Shown here: one piece after another, positions 33,774-46,580 of the stretch
Layout of the letters: each line of letters starts with the position of its first letter
Numbering within the stretch: the stretch's first letter is position 1
Assembly: GCF_963678635.1 (NCBI RefSeq)
Contig: NC_087065.1
Span: 66,311,374 to 66,375,373, forward strand
DNA length: 64,000 bases
Source: Symsagittifera roscoffensis
Taxonomy: Eukaryota > Xenacoelomorpha > Acoela > Convolutidae
Direction: 5' to 3'
Position numbers and translations under genes: made by a program
The notes under the pieces: model-generated
What the model was told of the DNA's origin: nothing
The model's database searches: none
Seen by the model: the letters and a program-made list of their open reading frames with translations, nothing else

Positions 33774-34757
33774 AGAAAGCCAAAGCCAAAACACATTTTC
33801 TCCACTTCTCATCAATTCACTCACTGATGATAGAGGACAAATATAATTTTGTCAAAATTTAATTGCAAATTTATTCGAAAGAGGAAATAGTCCAAGTTCA
33901 ACTGAATTTCCAGAAGTAAAAATCAAAAGACAAATTATCGATCACTATCTAAAAGGAATATGTAATATTACACAACAGTATGGAGTCTATACCATAGAAA
34001 TCAGTACACCAAGTAAGTTTCATGGTAAATATCTAATTCAAACAGACGACGTAGACATAGAATTTTCAAAAACTTTCACAGAATACATAAAAAATACACA
34101 AAATCGAAACTCACAAAGAGGGAATTCAAAATTTACTAACGATGTATTTTCAGTAATATAAAGTTATCTAACTATACTAGAAAAAACAGAATCCCAAGGA
34201 ACTTCACCAGTTCAAACGTCTAGACATACGGCTGTAAGAAATAAAATTACAGCTTTTTCAGAATTTTTAAATGCAATCCGTGAATATTTGTCAAACAACG
34301 AAGTTTCAAAAAATGTTAAACACGATTTACAAAAAATCTTAGCATGGTTTATTCTTGATTATTTCACACATTGTAAGCCCAAAATACAAACAATGACACT
34401 GTCTTAGCAGACCAATCTGATTAAGTTTGGGACCCTGAATGGTCTCATCCACTTTTTCTGAACATACCAATAGACATTTCATGTCAAGCAATTAACACAC
34501 TTTCTATTCACAAAGATTATATTAAAGTATATCCACTCACAGTAGACGCAACACCTTTAAACTATAATTCATTTCTACCCAATGGAATTGGAAGTAATAG
34601 TTTAAACTCATACATTATACAACAGGAAAACCTAAATGGAACTAGAAATCTTACCCAACAAGATAATCAAACACCATCACATTTCGTAAATGAAGAAATA
34701 GTTACAATAGAAAAAATAGTAACAACAACGCAACAAAGTATTTCACCAATACATATT
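33761..34757 (+). pseudogene. gag: Gag amino-terminal region, plus element, first unit
   Basis: Starts at ATG 33,761 (MNQSEESQSQNTFSPLL). In-frame stops occur at 33,845 and 34,159 and near 34,405. Later blocks VWDPEWSHPLF and DATPLNYNSF match the minus-strand gag at 29,967-30,281. At about 34,757 roughly 250 bp present at 45,236-45,490 are missing, and at 34,838 the sequence switches to the minus-strand protease region of the next unit. Confidence 0.65.
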
Positions 34758-34837
34758 TTCAACAACCATCCTCAAATTCAGTAAATTTTCATGACTACCC
34801 ACAAATTTCACAAGACCAAAAAGAAAGTTGCCAATTT

Positions 34838-36070
34838 AAGAAATCAATTCCGAGGTCTGGTGATTGAAAGGTTTCGCTATTTGGACTTTCTAAGAGAAGT
34901 GGGATTGTCCAAATTTTTCTTTAGGTGGTTGTATTTTATTATCTGTACTTTGGTATATATTGTTCTTACTCAACTTTATTTAAGTTATTGTTCGGTATAG
35001 TATGTTATGATTTGTGTATTTTCTGAAATTTCAAGGTCCAAAAAATTTTTCCTTGTTTTGATAATAATTCGATTCAATTGGTATTTCGTATTCCTTTTCA
35101 ATCTGAAGAATGTTTACTGGAAGCGAAATTTCTAATTCGCTCTCATCATCTGTGGATTCTAAATTTATGGCATTTAGTTGTAATTCTGAATTTTCTGTAT
35201 TGTCAATACTGGGAAAGTCTGATTGGGTTTCTTCAGTTGATTCTACCTCGTTGATTTGTCTTGGATGTTTAGGTGTACTACTTCAATAATTTTATTGTGG
35301 ATTTTTATATAGATTTTTATTCCTATATGGTGACTGAGAAAAATTTCTCTGTCCATTTGAATTAAAATTTCGGTTTTGGAGTAGTCATGTGATGATCTGA
35401 TATTTGAATAGTTTCTTGATCTATTATCTAAGTTTTCTCTCTCCCTACTGTTTGAGTAGTTTCTGCTTTGGTTATACGAGGAATTTCTGGAACGGTTTTT
35501 TGAATAATGTCAATTTCGAGAGTTTGAATATGAAAGATACCTCTTATAACTTGAATAGTTACTTCTGTTTGAGTTTGATCTTGAATGATTGTTTCGATAT
35601 TGTTTGTTTTGACTGTTTGATCGACTAAATCTATTTTAACAGGAAATTTGTGAGTTTCTTCGATCTGGAGATCTCCCGCGGTAGATATTTCGGTAAGGTG
35701 ATTGTTTTCTAGAGGTATTCTAGTTATTTGGGAGTGATTTTCCTGAATTATTATTACTCTGAATGTTTTCAATTGGTTAATTCTCGTCTTTTTCTTGTAC
35801 TGATAAAAGGATTTATTTGGTTTTTTTATATTTCTGTGGTTTGTTTTGATCAAATTGTTGTTTTTGTTTACATTCAGCAATGCTATGTCCACATCTACGG
35901 CATTAAACACACCACTTTGGAATGATGGTTTGCCTTTAAATTTTGGGTTTTTCTCGTAGATATTTAATATTTGATTGATTTTTTCAGCTAGTTCAGTGTC
36001 GGAATCATGAATGTTATTTATTTTTGTAGTTTTATTGATGTATGGAAGTAGTTGTATGGATATTGTTTAA
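34838..36070 (-). pseudogene. gag: Gag nucleocapsid and linker, second 7.5-kb unit
   Basis: Near-identical to 27,290-28,523 at an offset of 7,547. The zinc knuckle (35,870-35,911) has the same internal stop. The unit begins within protease, just before the active-site triplet, so the ESG motif itself is absent. The 160-codon frame at 35,428-35,910 differs from its twin at three residues. Confidence 0.7.
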
Positions 36071-36657
36071 TTATTGTATTTTTAAATTTTCTGTTTTTTT
36101 CAGCTTCATAGTGAATTCAGCTCGTTCTAGCTTGTCTACTAGTTTTCGGAAATCTATAGCAGACATTCGAATTGAGAATGGACGCGATGCTAGCTTTCTT
36201 ATCGCAAGTTTTCGTAATTGAGGTAATAGGGTCATCATCAAGGTTTCTGTCAATTTTGTGTTTTTATAATTATGCGTTTTAAGGAATATGACTTTCTTTC
36301 TAATGTTTCGATTCTTTCTGTAAATTGTTTAATTGTTTCATTAGGGAGTCTACGAATTTCGTTGCATAAATATCTTTGATGTTTTTTATTTTTCTCTCGG
36401 AATCGAACATTTTTGAAAATTTTTGTGTGAATCATTTGCAGTCTGATTTAATATATATATGTAAACTGAAAACCATTCTTGGGCTGCGCCAACAAGTGCG
36501 GTTTGGATTAGGGCTGTGCGTCTATGTATCCAATTTTGATGAAGTGGCATATATACTGGTTCAGGTCCTATATTTAAAATTAAATTAGCTGTGACTGCGT
36601 TTAAATAATCTTCTAGTGAGTATTCAGGATCTGTTCCTGTTAATATCATTAGTGGTT
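36071..36657 (-). pseudogene. gag: Gag capsid domain, second unit
   Basis: Copy of 28,521-29,110 with the same frame breaks (ILTGTDPEYSLEDYLNAV, AAQEWF, NEIRRLPNETIKQF). A few substitutions separate the twins. Confidence 0.72.
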
Positions 36658-37850
36658 TATTAGAATATATAGAAGATCAACCAATAAGGTATGGATTCAT
36701 AGTGATTTGAAGTGATTCTGCGGCATTTGATATTTGCGAAAAAGTTGTAAGTTGTGGTTTTGTAATTTCATGTTGTTGTTAGTGATATAGTAGTGGATTT
36801 CATTTTGCATTTGAGTTGGTTAATAACCTTGTTAATTTATAGTATTTTGTGATTGAAAGTTATGATTAATTAATGCTGAGTTTTGTCTTGTTTGTTGTGT
36901 TTGTTCAATTCGTGTATGTGGTTCAAAAACATCTAGTTGAGAAACAGGATCTGGTTGATCAATATTCCAATTTTGAATTTTGTTGATTTGTGCTAAATCG
37001 TTGTTGATTTTAGTTGGAATAATCTTCATCTTCTGAGTTATGTGGTTGATTCCTAACGTTTATTAGTCATGTTTTTATTTTGTTGGAAGAACGGATAGTT
37101 TTAGCTACGATCCACTGTAGCTCGTGGTTGATCGTTGAAAAATACTGAGTGAGAGGCTTGTTATGGTACATTTTGATCACAGTTTTGTGCTTGTGATTGA
37201 TTTCGACTGTTCATACTGGGGTTTTTTTTATTTTGGATGTTGAAAAAAGGTGCAGTTATGATCTGAAAAGTTGTTTCTATAAGACGTTTTTTTGTTTATT
37301 TGTTTGTCGTGATGGTGTTACTCATTTAAATGATTGATAATCCTATTGTGTGAGTTTTTTTGGAGTGACAGAAGCTTTTACTGTGGAATGTATAGTTGTT
37401 TGCAGAAATTTTGTATTTTAGTTTTTTGAAGTTTTAAGTGGAACATAAATGGGGGAGATATATTGTTGGGTTGTTGTTGGCATTATTTCGGCTATTTCTT
37501 CATCAATGAAATGTTATGGAGTTTGAATTTCTTGTTGTGTAACATTTCCTCTTCCATTTAAACTTTCTTGGGTAATAATGAATGTGGAGTTTAAGCTGTT
37601 ATTTCCTGTCCTGTCAGTGAACATTGCATTATAATTTAAAGGCGTTGCATCCTTAGTAAGTGGAGTTATTCTAGCATAGTCTTTATTGATAGAAATAGTA
37701 GTTATTGCTGTCCTTGATATGTTAGTTTTTATAATAATAAACGGTGGATGAGACCAATCAGGGTCCCAAACATAAACTGTTTCATCTGCTAATACAGTTT
37801 CATCGTCTGAATTTTGCGGTCGAAACGTGTTTCTTGATAGTGCTTTGAGA
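36658..37850 (-). pseudogene. gag: Gag amino-terminal region, second unit
   Basis: Copy of 29,111-30,300. The ATG at 30,281 is ACG here (37,828). A run of A is one base longer (37,862), which shifts the offset from 7,547 to 7,548. Confidence 0.6.
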
Positions 37851-38227
37851 TCAATGTTATGGAAAAAAAATGATTATAAACCATGCCAGTATTCTTTGTA
37901 AATCTACTTGATGTTTTGTGAGATTTCGTTACTAGAAAGGTTTTCATGGATTGCATTTAAAGATTTTGAGAAAAGATAGATTTCTTGTGTTTAAGTTGAA
38001 TGTCGGGACTTTTGAGTTGATGACTCATTTTGTGTTCCGTTCAATTCTAGTATAGATAGATATCTATAAGTAATTGTTCTTTGAAATTGGAACATTTGTG
38101 ATATAAATATTTGTGATCTGGTTCCAGTAGCTCACTTTATGGTATTCCAAATATTGTTGATTTTAACAGCAGTTTCCACCGCAGGTCTATTTTCAAACTG
38201 TTTTGCAAAAAAAAGGAATAGAACACA

Positions 38228-38764
38228 TTGAGAGAGACAAATCTCGGCTCGAGGTGGTCGACTTATGTTTTTATCCAAGGAGGTTTGGCGAGCTTTGACG
38301 TTCTTTATCGAAACAGACTATGTTTTGAGTTTGTGGTGGACTTAGAAACACTGCAGCCTCTTGACTTTGAAAGGCGAAACCAAAGTCGAGAATTTCGACC
38401 TGGGTTATATTCCAGTTATTTGATTTGCTGAAAAGTTCATATTCTCTCAACGCGCTTCTAGTCCATAACTGCGCATTGTCCATTGTGCCATTTTTTCCGG
38501 TCTGAAATTGGCGTAAATGACATCACGCCTGAAGTCGATACTTTAGAATCTAAAGAGCGTGAATTGGCAGTGAACTGGGAAATTTTGTGTGTGGGGGTGG
38601 CTATGCTGTCTTCCTCACAGGGAGTAGACTCCCTTACCTCCAAACTAATTTTTCACCATGGGTACCTGATAACCTTGCGTACCTGGTCGGAGACCATCGC
38701 AACCCAAAATCAGGAAAACCCAACCGTCGCGACCCAAAATGTGAAAGGCGATAGTTTATTCTAG
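38228..38764. other. GC-richer leader segment, second unit
   Basis: Copy of 30,680-31,216. All open frames on both strands are preserved without change. Confidence 0.4.
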
Positions 38765-38769
38765 CAATT

Positions 38770-38978
38770 CGAGTTTAAATCCGCGGTGGCTTTCTCATAG
38801 AGTAATTTTGGATAAGATACATCTTTCTTGATAAGATACACCGTTCGTCACGCTTTCTTGTTTTCGGCCGGCTAGAATCGTACAACTTCTTACTCTAATA
38901 ACAATCCTGATCTCGCTCATATGTTTCCTAGTCTCAATAAATCTGTTAGAGGTTAGAGGAGAGAAGCCCTTTATTTTT
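38770..38978 (-). mobile_element. LTR of the minus element, second unit
   Basis: Copy of 31,222-31,430 at offset 7,548, in the same head-to-head position relative to LTR C. Confidence 0.6.
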
Positions 38979-39201
38979 TTTTCTTGCTGGAACTATGGTT
39001 TTTTCAGTTTTACAATATTTGAAAAGTATTACAGTATTTTTACGTAAGTTTTATTAATGAATGATTAGTTATAAACACTTTACAGTGACAAATATCAAGG
39101 TATCTTATAAATACTTAAAGTACTTGCACGCTAAGAAGTGGGTCAAAATATCAAAACCTTCCTTGAAGTAAAAAATGATTTGGAGCGAATTTTTTTTTAA
39201 G

Positions 39202-39579
39202 TGGAACCAGATCTAAACTATAAATTTTTAATGGTTATAATTTAGGTGTTTTATCCCTATAAAATATTAAACACTAACCAATCATACTCCATCGAACTAA
39301 CAACCCACTTATTTGTGAGTGCTGAAATTACTTGTAATTTCAGCACCAGAAAGATTTGAATTTAACTTACAACTTAGTTGATTTCTCCAAGAGACCGAAT
39401 CGTAACAAAACTAGTATAGTCTAGATCTTTGAGACTAAGAGATATAAGATCAAGATTAAGATCGGTATTAGACTAAGAAATTGCACGAACCTATCCGGCC
39501 GAAAATAAGATAGCGTGACGAGCAGACGGTGTCTCCTATCTGAAATTAATCCATGAGTTAGAACATCCATCCCAACTCA
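39202..39579 (+). mobile_element. LTR copy C (5' LTR of plus element, second unit)
   Basis: Copy of LTR B with TATAAAA at 39,259-39,265, palindrome at 39,319-39,346 and the candidate primer-binding site at 39,582. Its 3' three-quarters (from 39,293) is repeated again at 42,191. Confidence 0.7.
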
Positions 39580-39676
39580 TCTGGTGCGAACAAAAGTCTC
39601 AAACAAGACCTTAAAAAACATATATTAGCTTAGAAAAAACAAAATAGGTTAGAATTGAACAAAAACATTTTCAAAA

Positions 39677-39910
39677 ATGTCACATGACAATATTTTAATT
39701 GAAATGTCTCTACGACTCAATAGATCAGAGCCATTATTTCGAACAATACGAGAATTACCCGGTATTGGAAGAAGACCTCGGACAAGAGACGATATACGGC
39801 TACAAAGGAACTTACCATTAAGTTTCATGGTCGTACGGCAAAAGCTAACACAAACTTTTATCTTTAGAATTCTATCAGCAATAAATTTTGATTTTCATTT
39901 ACAAACATAG
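39677..39910 (+). CDS. short leader ORF, second unit
   Basis: 77 codons, with the RTIRELPGIGRRPRTRDD block. Compared with 32,129-32,341 it has about 14 extra bases near 39,808 and other small changes that keep the frame open longer. No family recognised. Confidence 0.3.
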   Translation: MSHDNILIEMSLRLNRSEPLFRTIRELPGIGRRPRTRDDIRLQRNLPLSFMVVRQKLTQTFIFRILSAINFDFHLQT

Positions 39911-41019
39911 TATCTTTGAAGAAAATTCTTCAACGATCCTTACAGGCGCTAAACTTAGTATTAAACAATAACGACTGATAAAAACATCTCTAGTCGTTTC
40001 CTCCAGAAATGCAGTAAATTTAAAAAGATGTCTGAAAAAAATTTATTTATTGAATATAAAATTATAAAAAATAGTTAGACTGAACAAAAATTGTTTGTAT
40101 ATATAAATCATCTCTTCATCCCCAGCTTCATCACCTAAACAAAACAGCGAATCATAAACCCACTAACACCATCAAAAAAAGTTTTCTATCAATCAAACTT
40201 AAAATTATTTATGAAGGACTATCCTAATACTTATTTTCAATTAGAGTAAACTCCTTTAAATTTAACAGATCATCAAGGCTTCCCTTGGATCTTTCATTCA
40301 CTTTTATCTCAATTATCTTTCATTTCATTAAATTTATATCCTGATCATCAAGGCTGATCTTTGGATCAAATAGAACAATTTTGTTCTTCCCCTCACAATT
40401 AATAAAGTGTCTAACGATCTCAAACGTCGATTCACTACCCAACCCTTCCTCAAGACCCAGGACTAATAGAAACTTTTCAATCAATCTAACCATTCTAATT
40501 AAAATAAACAGTGAAGAACTTCGGTTATTCATCTTTCACTTGATACCCCACTCACCTGATCCAGGATAATACTTAAACTTAGTAAGTTTAAAATAGTATC
40601 TAACGAACTACTTGTGTTCTAATTATAACTGAACCTTGTGGATCGATTTACTATTCTCCAACCCTTGAACACAATCACTACCCCTTTGTAAGATTAAGTA
40701 AATTAACACCTTAACTTAGACTAGCCACGAGAAAAAAACATGCTCCTGAACCGATATACGCTTTTCTCTCCAAAACTGAATACATGACCCAAGTTAGGCC
40801 AGCCACGAAAAATCGTAAGGACTAACAGTTTAGGACATTAAAACTTACTAATCACAAAATTGCATCCATCGTCCTAAACCTTTTGTCACTAGACAATTTA
40901 GGAATTAAACAAACAATCGTATTACACATTTGTGAAATAAATAACGAAAAAGATGACCTCGTAATCTTTCCACACAAACAAACAATAGGATATGTTCGAG
41001 CAAAACGACAAACAATTAA
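39911..41019. other. long leader, second unit
   Basis: Copy of 32,342-33,449, with the AGGCCAGCCACGA block near 40,797 that the first unit lacks. The frame without ATG that ends in KQTIGYVRAKR is also present here (about 40,832-41,019). Confidence 0.4.
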
Positions 41020-41343
41020 ATGAAAAAATTTAAGCAAACAAAGACAAACAGATTTTCACGAAAAAGATTTTCAAAGCGAAGAAACGCAGTCTCCGAATCA
41101 GAAACCAGTTTTTTAGAAGAACTTTACAAGCTAAAAGACTCCGTAAATAAAAAAGACCAAGTCAATGATCAATTATATTTTTCTGACTCAAAAACTACAT
41201 CACATTCATCAATACAAGGAAAACGAAGAATAAAAAAGACATACAAAAACAAACCAGTACGTCTATACAATTGGAATCAACCAATAAATCACATTGAACA
41301 TTACACACTAACAGTCATAAAACACAAAAATGAATCAAAGTGA
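41020..41343 (+). CDS. small basic ORF upstream of gag, second unit
   Basis: Copy of 33,450-33,773 with one change (DSK for DSE). Intact, 107 codons, overlapping the gag start. Confidence 0.5.
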   Translation: MKKFKQTKTNRFSRKRFSKRRNAVSESETSFLEELYKLKDSVNKKDQVNDQLYFSDSKTTSHSSIQGKRRIKKTYKNKPVRLYNWNQPINHIEHYTLTVIKHKNESK

Positions 41344-42190
41344 AGAAAGCCAAAGCCAAAACACATTTTCTCCACTTCTCATCAATTCACTCACTGATGA
41401 TAGAGGACAAATATAATTTTGTCAAAACTTAATTGCAAATTTATTCAAAAGAGGAAATAGTCCAAGTTCAACTGAATTTCCAGAAGTAAAAATCAAAAGA
41501 CAAATTATCGATCACTATCTAAAAAGAATATGTAATATTACACAACAGTATGGAGTCTATACCATAGAAATCAGTACACCAAGTAAGTTTCATGGTAAAT
41601 ATCTAATTCAAACAGACGACGTAGACATAGAATTTTCAAAAATTTTCACAGAATACATAAAAAATACACAAAATCGAAACTCACAAAGAGGGAATTCAAA
41701 ATTTACTAACGATGTATTTTCAGCAATATAAAGTTATCTAACTATACTAGAAAAAACAGAATCCCAAAGAACTTCACCAGTTCAAACGTCTAGACATACG
41801 GCTGTAAGAAATAAAATTACAGCTTTTTCAGAATTTTTAAATGCAATCCGTGAATATTTGTCAAACAACGAAGTTTCAAAAAATGTTAAACACGATTTAC
41901 AAAAAATCTTAGCATGGTTTATTCTTGATTATTTCACACATTGTAAGCCCCAAAATACAAACAATGACACTGTCTTAGCAGACCAATCTGATTAAGTTTG
42001 GGACCCTGAATGGTCTCATCCACTATTTCTGAACATACCAATAGACATTTCATGTCAAGCAATTAACACACTTTCTATTCACAAAGATTATATTAAAGTA
42101 TATCCACTCACAGTAGACGCAACACCTTTAAACTATAATTCATTTCTACCCAATGGAATTGGAAGTAATAGTTTAAACTCATACATTATA
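41331..42190 (+). pseudogene. gag: Gag amino-terminal region, second unit, truncated
   Basis: Same stops as the first unit. It ends at 42,190, where the sequence jumps back into the middle of an LTR (LTR D). Compared with 45,088 onward the rest of gag is missing. Confidence 0.62.
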
Positions 42191-42477
42191 CGAACTAACA
42201 ACCCACTTATTTGTGAGTGCTGAAATTACTTGTAATTTCAGCACCAGAAAGATTTGAATTTAACTTACAACTTAGTTGATTTCTCCAAGAGACCGAATCG
42301 TAACAAAACTAGTATAGTCTAGATCTTTGAGACTAAGAGATATAAGATCAAGATTAAGATCGGTATTAGACTAAGAAATTGCACGAACCTATCCGGCCGA
42401 AAATAAGATAGCGTGACGAGCAGACGGTGTCTCCTATCTGAAATTAATCCATGAGTTAGAACATCCATCCCAACTCA
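42191..42477 (+). mobile_element. LTR copy D, 5'-truncated
   Basis: Begins mid-LTR at the position equivalent to 39,293 and ends AACTCA at 42,477. The palindrome lies at 42,217-42,244. The TATA box is missing, so this LTR could not promote transcription by itself. The direct repeat 39,293-42,190 / 42,191-45,088 has a period of 2,898 bp. Confidence 0.7.
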
Positions 42478-42574
42478 TCTGGTGCGAACAAAAGTCTCAA
42501 ACAAGACCTTAAAAAACATATATTAGCTTAGAAAAAACAAAATAGGTTAGAATTGAACAAAAACATTTTCAAAA

Positions 42575-42808
42575 ATGTCACATGACAATATTTTAATTGA
42601 AATGTCTCTACGACTCAATAGATCAGAGCCATTATTTCGAACAATACGAGAATTACCCGGTATTGGAAGAAGACCTCGGACAAGAGACGATATACGGCTA
42701 CAAAGGAACTTACCATTAAGTTTCATGGTCGTACGGCAAAAGCTAACACAAACTTTTATCTTTAGAATTCTATCAGCAATAAATTTTGATTTTCATTTAC
42801 AAACATAG
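42575..42808 (+). CDS. short leader ORF, third copy
   Basis: Identical in protein to 39,677-39,910. Confidence 0.3.
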   Translation: MSHDNILIEMSLRLNRSEPLFRTIRELPGIGRRPRTRDDIRLQRNLPLSFMVVRQKLTQTFIFRILSAINFDFHLQT

Positions 42809-43917
42809 TATCTTTGAAGAAAATTCTTCAACGATCCTTACAGGCGCTAAACTTAGTATTAAACAATAACGACTGATAAAAACATCTCTAGTCGTTTCCT
42901 CCAGAAATGCAGTAAATTTAAAAAGATGTCTGAAAAAAATTTATTTATTGAATATAAAATTATAAAAAATAGTTAGACTGAACAAAAATTGTTTGTATAT
43001 ATAAATCATCTCTTCATCCCCAGCTTCATCACCTAAACAAAACAGCGAATCATAAACCCACTAACACCATCAAAAAAAGTTTTCTATCAATTAAACTTAA
43101 AATTATTTATGAAGGACTATCCTAATACTTATTTTCAATTAGAGTAAACTCCTTTAAATTTAACAGATCATCAAGGCTTCCCTTGGATCTTTCATTCACT
43201 TTTATCTCAATTATCTTTCATTTCATTAAATTTATATCCTGATCATCAAGGCTGATCTTTGGATCAAATAGAACAATTTTGTTCTTCCCCTCACAATTAA
43301 TAAAGTGTCTAACGATCTCAAACGTCGATTCACTACCCAACCCTTCCTCAAGACCCAGGACTAATAGAAACTTTTCAATCAATCTAACCATTCTAATTAA
43401 AATAAACAGTGAAGAACTTCGGTTATTCATCTTTCACTTGATACCCCACTCACCTGATCCAGGATAATACTTAAACTTAGTAAGTTTAAAATAGTATCTA
43501 ACGAACTACTTGTGTTCTAATTATAACTGAACCTTGTGGATCGATTTACTATTCTCCAACCCTTGAACACAATCACTACCCCTTTGTAAGATTAAGTAAA
43601 TTAACACCTTAACTTAGACTAGCCACGAGAAAAAAACATGCTCCTGAACCGATATACGCTTTTCTCTCCAAAACTGAATACATGACCCAAGTTAGGCCAG
43701 CCACGAAAAATCGTAAGGACTAACAGTTTAGGACATTAAAACTTACTAATCACAAAATTGCATCCATCGTCCTAAACCTTTTGTCACTAGACAATTTAGG
43801 AATTAAACAAACAATCGTATTACACATTTGTGAAATAAATAACGAAAAAGATGACCTCGTAATCTTTCCACACAAACAAACAATAGGATATGTTCGAGCA
43901 AAACGACAAACAATTAA
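42809..43917. other. long leader, third copy
   Basis: Copy of 39,911-41,019; no convincing gene. Confidence 0.4.
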
Positions 43918-44241
43918 ATGAAAAAATTTAAGCAAACAAAGACAAACAGATTTTCACGAAAAAGATTTTCAAAGCGAAGAAACGCAGTCTCCGAATCAGA
44001 AACCAGTTTTTTAGAAGAACTTTACAAGCTAAAAGACTCCGTAAATAAAAAAGACCAAGTCAATGATCAATTATATTTTTCTGACTCAGAAACTACATCA
44101 CATTCATCAATACAAGGAAAACGAAGAATAAAAAAGACATACAAAAACAAACCAGTACGTCTATACAATTGGAATCAACCAATAAATCACATTGAACATT
44201 ACACACTAACAGTCATAAAACACAAAAATGAATCAAAGTGA
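43918..44241 (+). CDS. small basic ORF upstream of gag, third copy
   Basis: Intact 107-codon copy, identical to the one at 33,450-33,773, overlapping the gag ATG at 44,229. Confidence 0.5.
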   Translation: MKKFKQTKTNRFSRKRFSKRRNAVSESETSFLEELYKLKDSVNKKDQVNDQLYFSDSETTSHSSIQGKRRIKKTYKNKPVRLYNWNQPINHIEHYTLTVIKHKNESK

Positions 44242-46580
44242 AGAAAGCCAAAGCCAAAACACATTTTCTCCACTTCTCATCAATTCACTCACTGATGATA
44301 GAGGACAAATATAATTTTGTCAAAATTTAATTGCAAATTTATTCAAAAGAGGAAATAGTCCAAGTTCAACTGAATTTCCAGAAGTAAAAATCAAAAGACA
44401 AATTATCGATCACTATCTAAAAAGAATATGTAATATTACACAACAGTATGGAGTCTATACCATAGAAATCAGTACACCAAGTAAGTTTCATGGTAAATAT
44501 CTAATTCAAACAGACGACGTAGACATAGAATTTTCAAAAATTTTCACAGAATACATAAAAAATACACAAAATCGAAACTCACAAAGAGGGAATTCAAAAT
44601 TTACTAACGATGTATTTTCAGCAATATAAAGTTATCTAACTATACTAGAAAAAACAGAATCCCAAAGAAATTCACCAGTTCAAACGTCTAGACATACGGC
44701 TGTAAGAAATAAAAATTACAGCTTTTTCAGAATTTTTAAATGCAATCAGTGAATATTTGTCAAACAACGAAGTTTCAAAAAATGTTAAACACGATTTACA
44801 AAAAATCTTAGCATGGTTTATTCTTGATTATTTCACACATTGTAAGCCCCAAAATACAAACAATGACACTGTCTTAGCAGACCAATCTGATTAAGTTTGG
44901 GACCCTGAATGGTCTCATCCACTATTTCTGAACATACCAATAGACATTTCATGTCAAGCAATTAACACACTTTCTATTCACAAAGATTATATTAAAGTAT
45001 ATCCACTCACAGTAGACGCAACACCTTTAAACTATAATTCATTTCTACCCAATGGAATTGGAAGTAATAGTTTAAACTCATACATTATACAACAGGAAAA
45101 TCTAAATGGAACTAGAAATCTTACCCAACAAGATAATCAAACACCATCACATTTCGTAAATGAAGAAATAGTTACAATAGAAAAAATAGTAACAACAACG
45201 CAACAAAGTATTTCACCAATACATCCAAAATTTTAAAACTCCAAGACCAAAATATACAACATTACTGCAGGTAACATTACAAACCACAGTTAAACCCTCC
45301 GTTGTTCCAAAATATTCACAAATGGTTTTTCAAACATATAGACCCATGACGAAACCATAACAAAAACGAAAAACATTCACTAGAAATAATTTTGCAGAAC
45401 ATAAATAAAACTATGTAAATAGACCACAAACAACTCAACCCTCTCGTACAAACACGCAAAATCACTTATTTTCACAAAGACAATATTTTCAACAACCATC
45501 CTCAAATTCAGTAAATTTTCATGACTACCCACAAATTTCACAAGACCAAAGTGAAAGTTGCCAATTTTTCAACAGAATAAAAATAAAGTACAACAAAACA
45601 AAATTAGACAGCAAACACTTCATTATACAGCTAATTACTTATCAACAGATGATGATGACTATTATCAACCAGATATTTTTGCAACATATACACAAAAACA
45701 CCATATGCGACAACCTCGACCAAATCTAGCATCTCAAAATAATAATTTTTTTCACAAAACCCAGCTAGTACACCAGTACACAATCTTGTCAGCCAGTGCA
45801 GATGCAAAATCCTGCCAGTACACACTTTTATCAACCAACGCAAATGCAAAATGAAATCCCGCTACCATATTACTTACAGCAACATGAATAAACAAATGAT
45901 CAACTTACAAATTTTTCACAAATGCCAAATGCCGTAGAATCATTACAAATGACAATGAATCCATACCTAATGGGTGGATCGCCAATAACATCAAACAAGC
46001 CATTAATGGTATTTACAGGCACAGACCCTGAATATTCTGTAGAAGATTATTTAAATGCAGTCACAGAAAATCTAATCTTAAACATAGGACCTGAACCAAT
46101 AAATACATCACTTCACCAAAATTGGATACAAAGACGCACAGCAATATTACAAACCACACGTGATGGCACAGCTCAAAAATAGTTTTCAGTTTTACCTATA
46201 GATATAAAATCAGATCGGAAAAGATTCACACAAGAGTTTTCAAAAATAATTGATTCTGAGAGAAACAAACAATATCAAAGAATTTTATGTAATGAAATTC
46301 GTAGACTACCAAACGAAACGATCAAACACATAGCAGTAAGGATGGAAACACTAGTCCGAAAAGCGTAATCACTCAATACTCATGATTATAAAAATACGAA
46401 AATGACAGAGATTGTAATGATGATTCTAACACCTCAATTAAGAAACATAGCAATCAAAAAGAGAGCATCACATCCTTCCTCAATTCGAGAATCAGATTTA
46501 GGTTTTTGGAATTTACTTGATAAACTAGAGCAGGCAGAAATCACTATGAAACTTAAAGAAACAGAAAATCTCTGACTACA
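44229..46580 (+). pseudogene. gag: Gag, matrix-like and capsid parts, most complete copy
   Basis: The amino region repeats the first two units; 44,712 has an extra A. The middle (45,240-45,900) is Gln/Asn/Pro-rich with a MQNPAST/TQMQNEIP-like internal repeat near 45,800. The capsid part 45,922-46,580 has VFTGTDPEYSVEDYLNAV and NWIQRRTAIL, then in-frame TAG at 46,180-46,182 just before the FSV equivalent of the WF motif, NEIRRLPNETIKH, and another stop at 46,366-46,368. The minus copies have AAQEWF where this one stops. Family role: particle shell. Broken by at least five stops or frameshifts. Confidence 0.75.
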
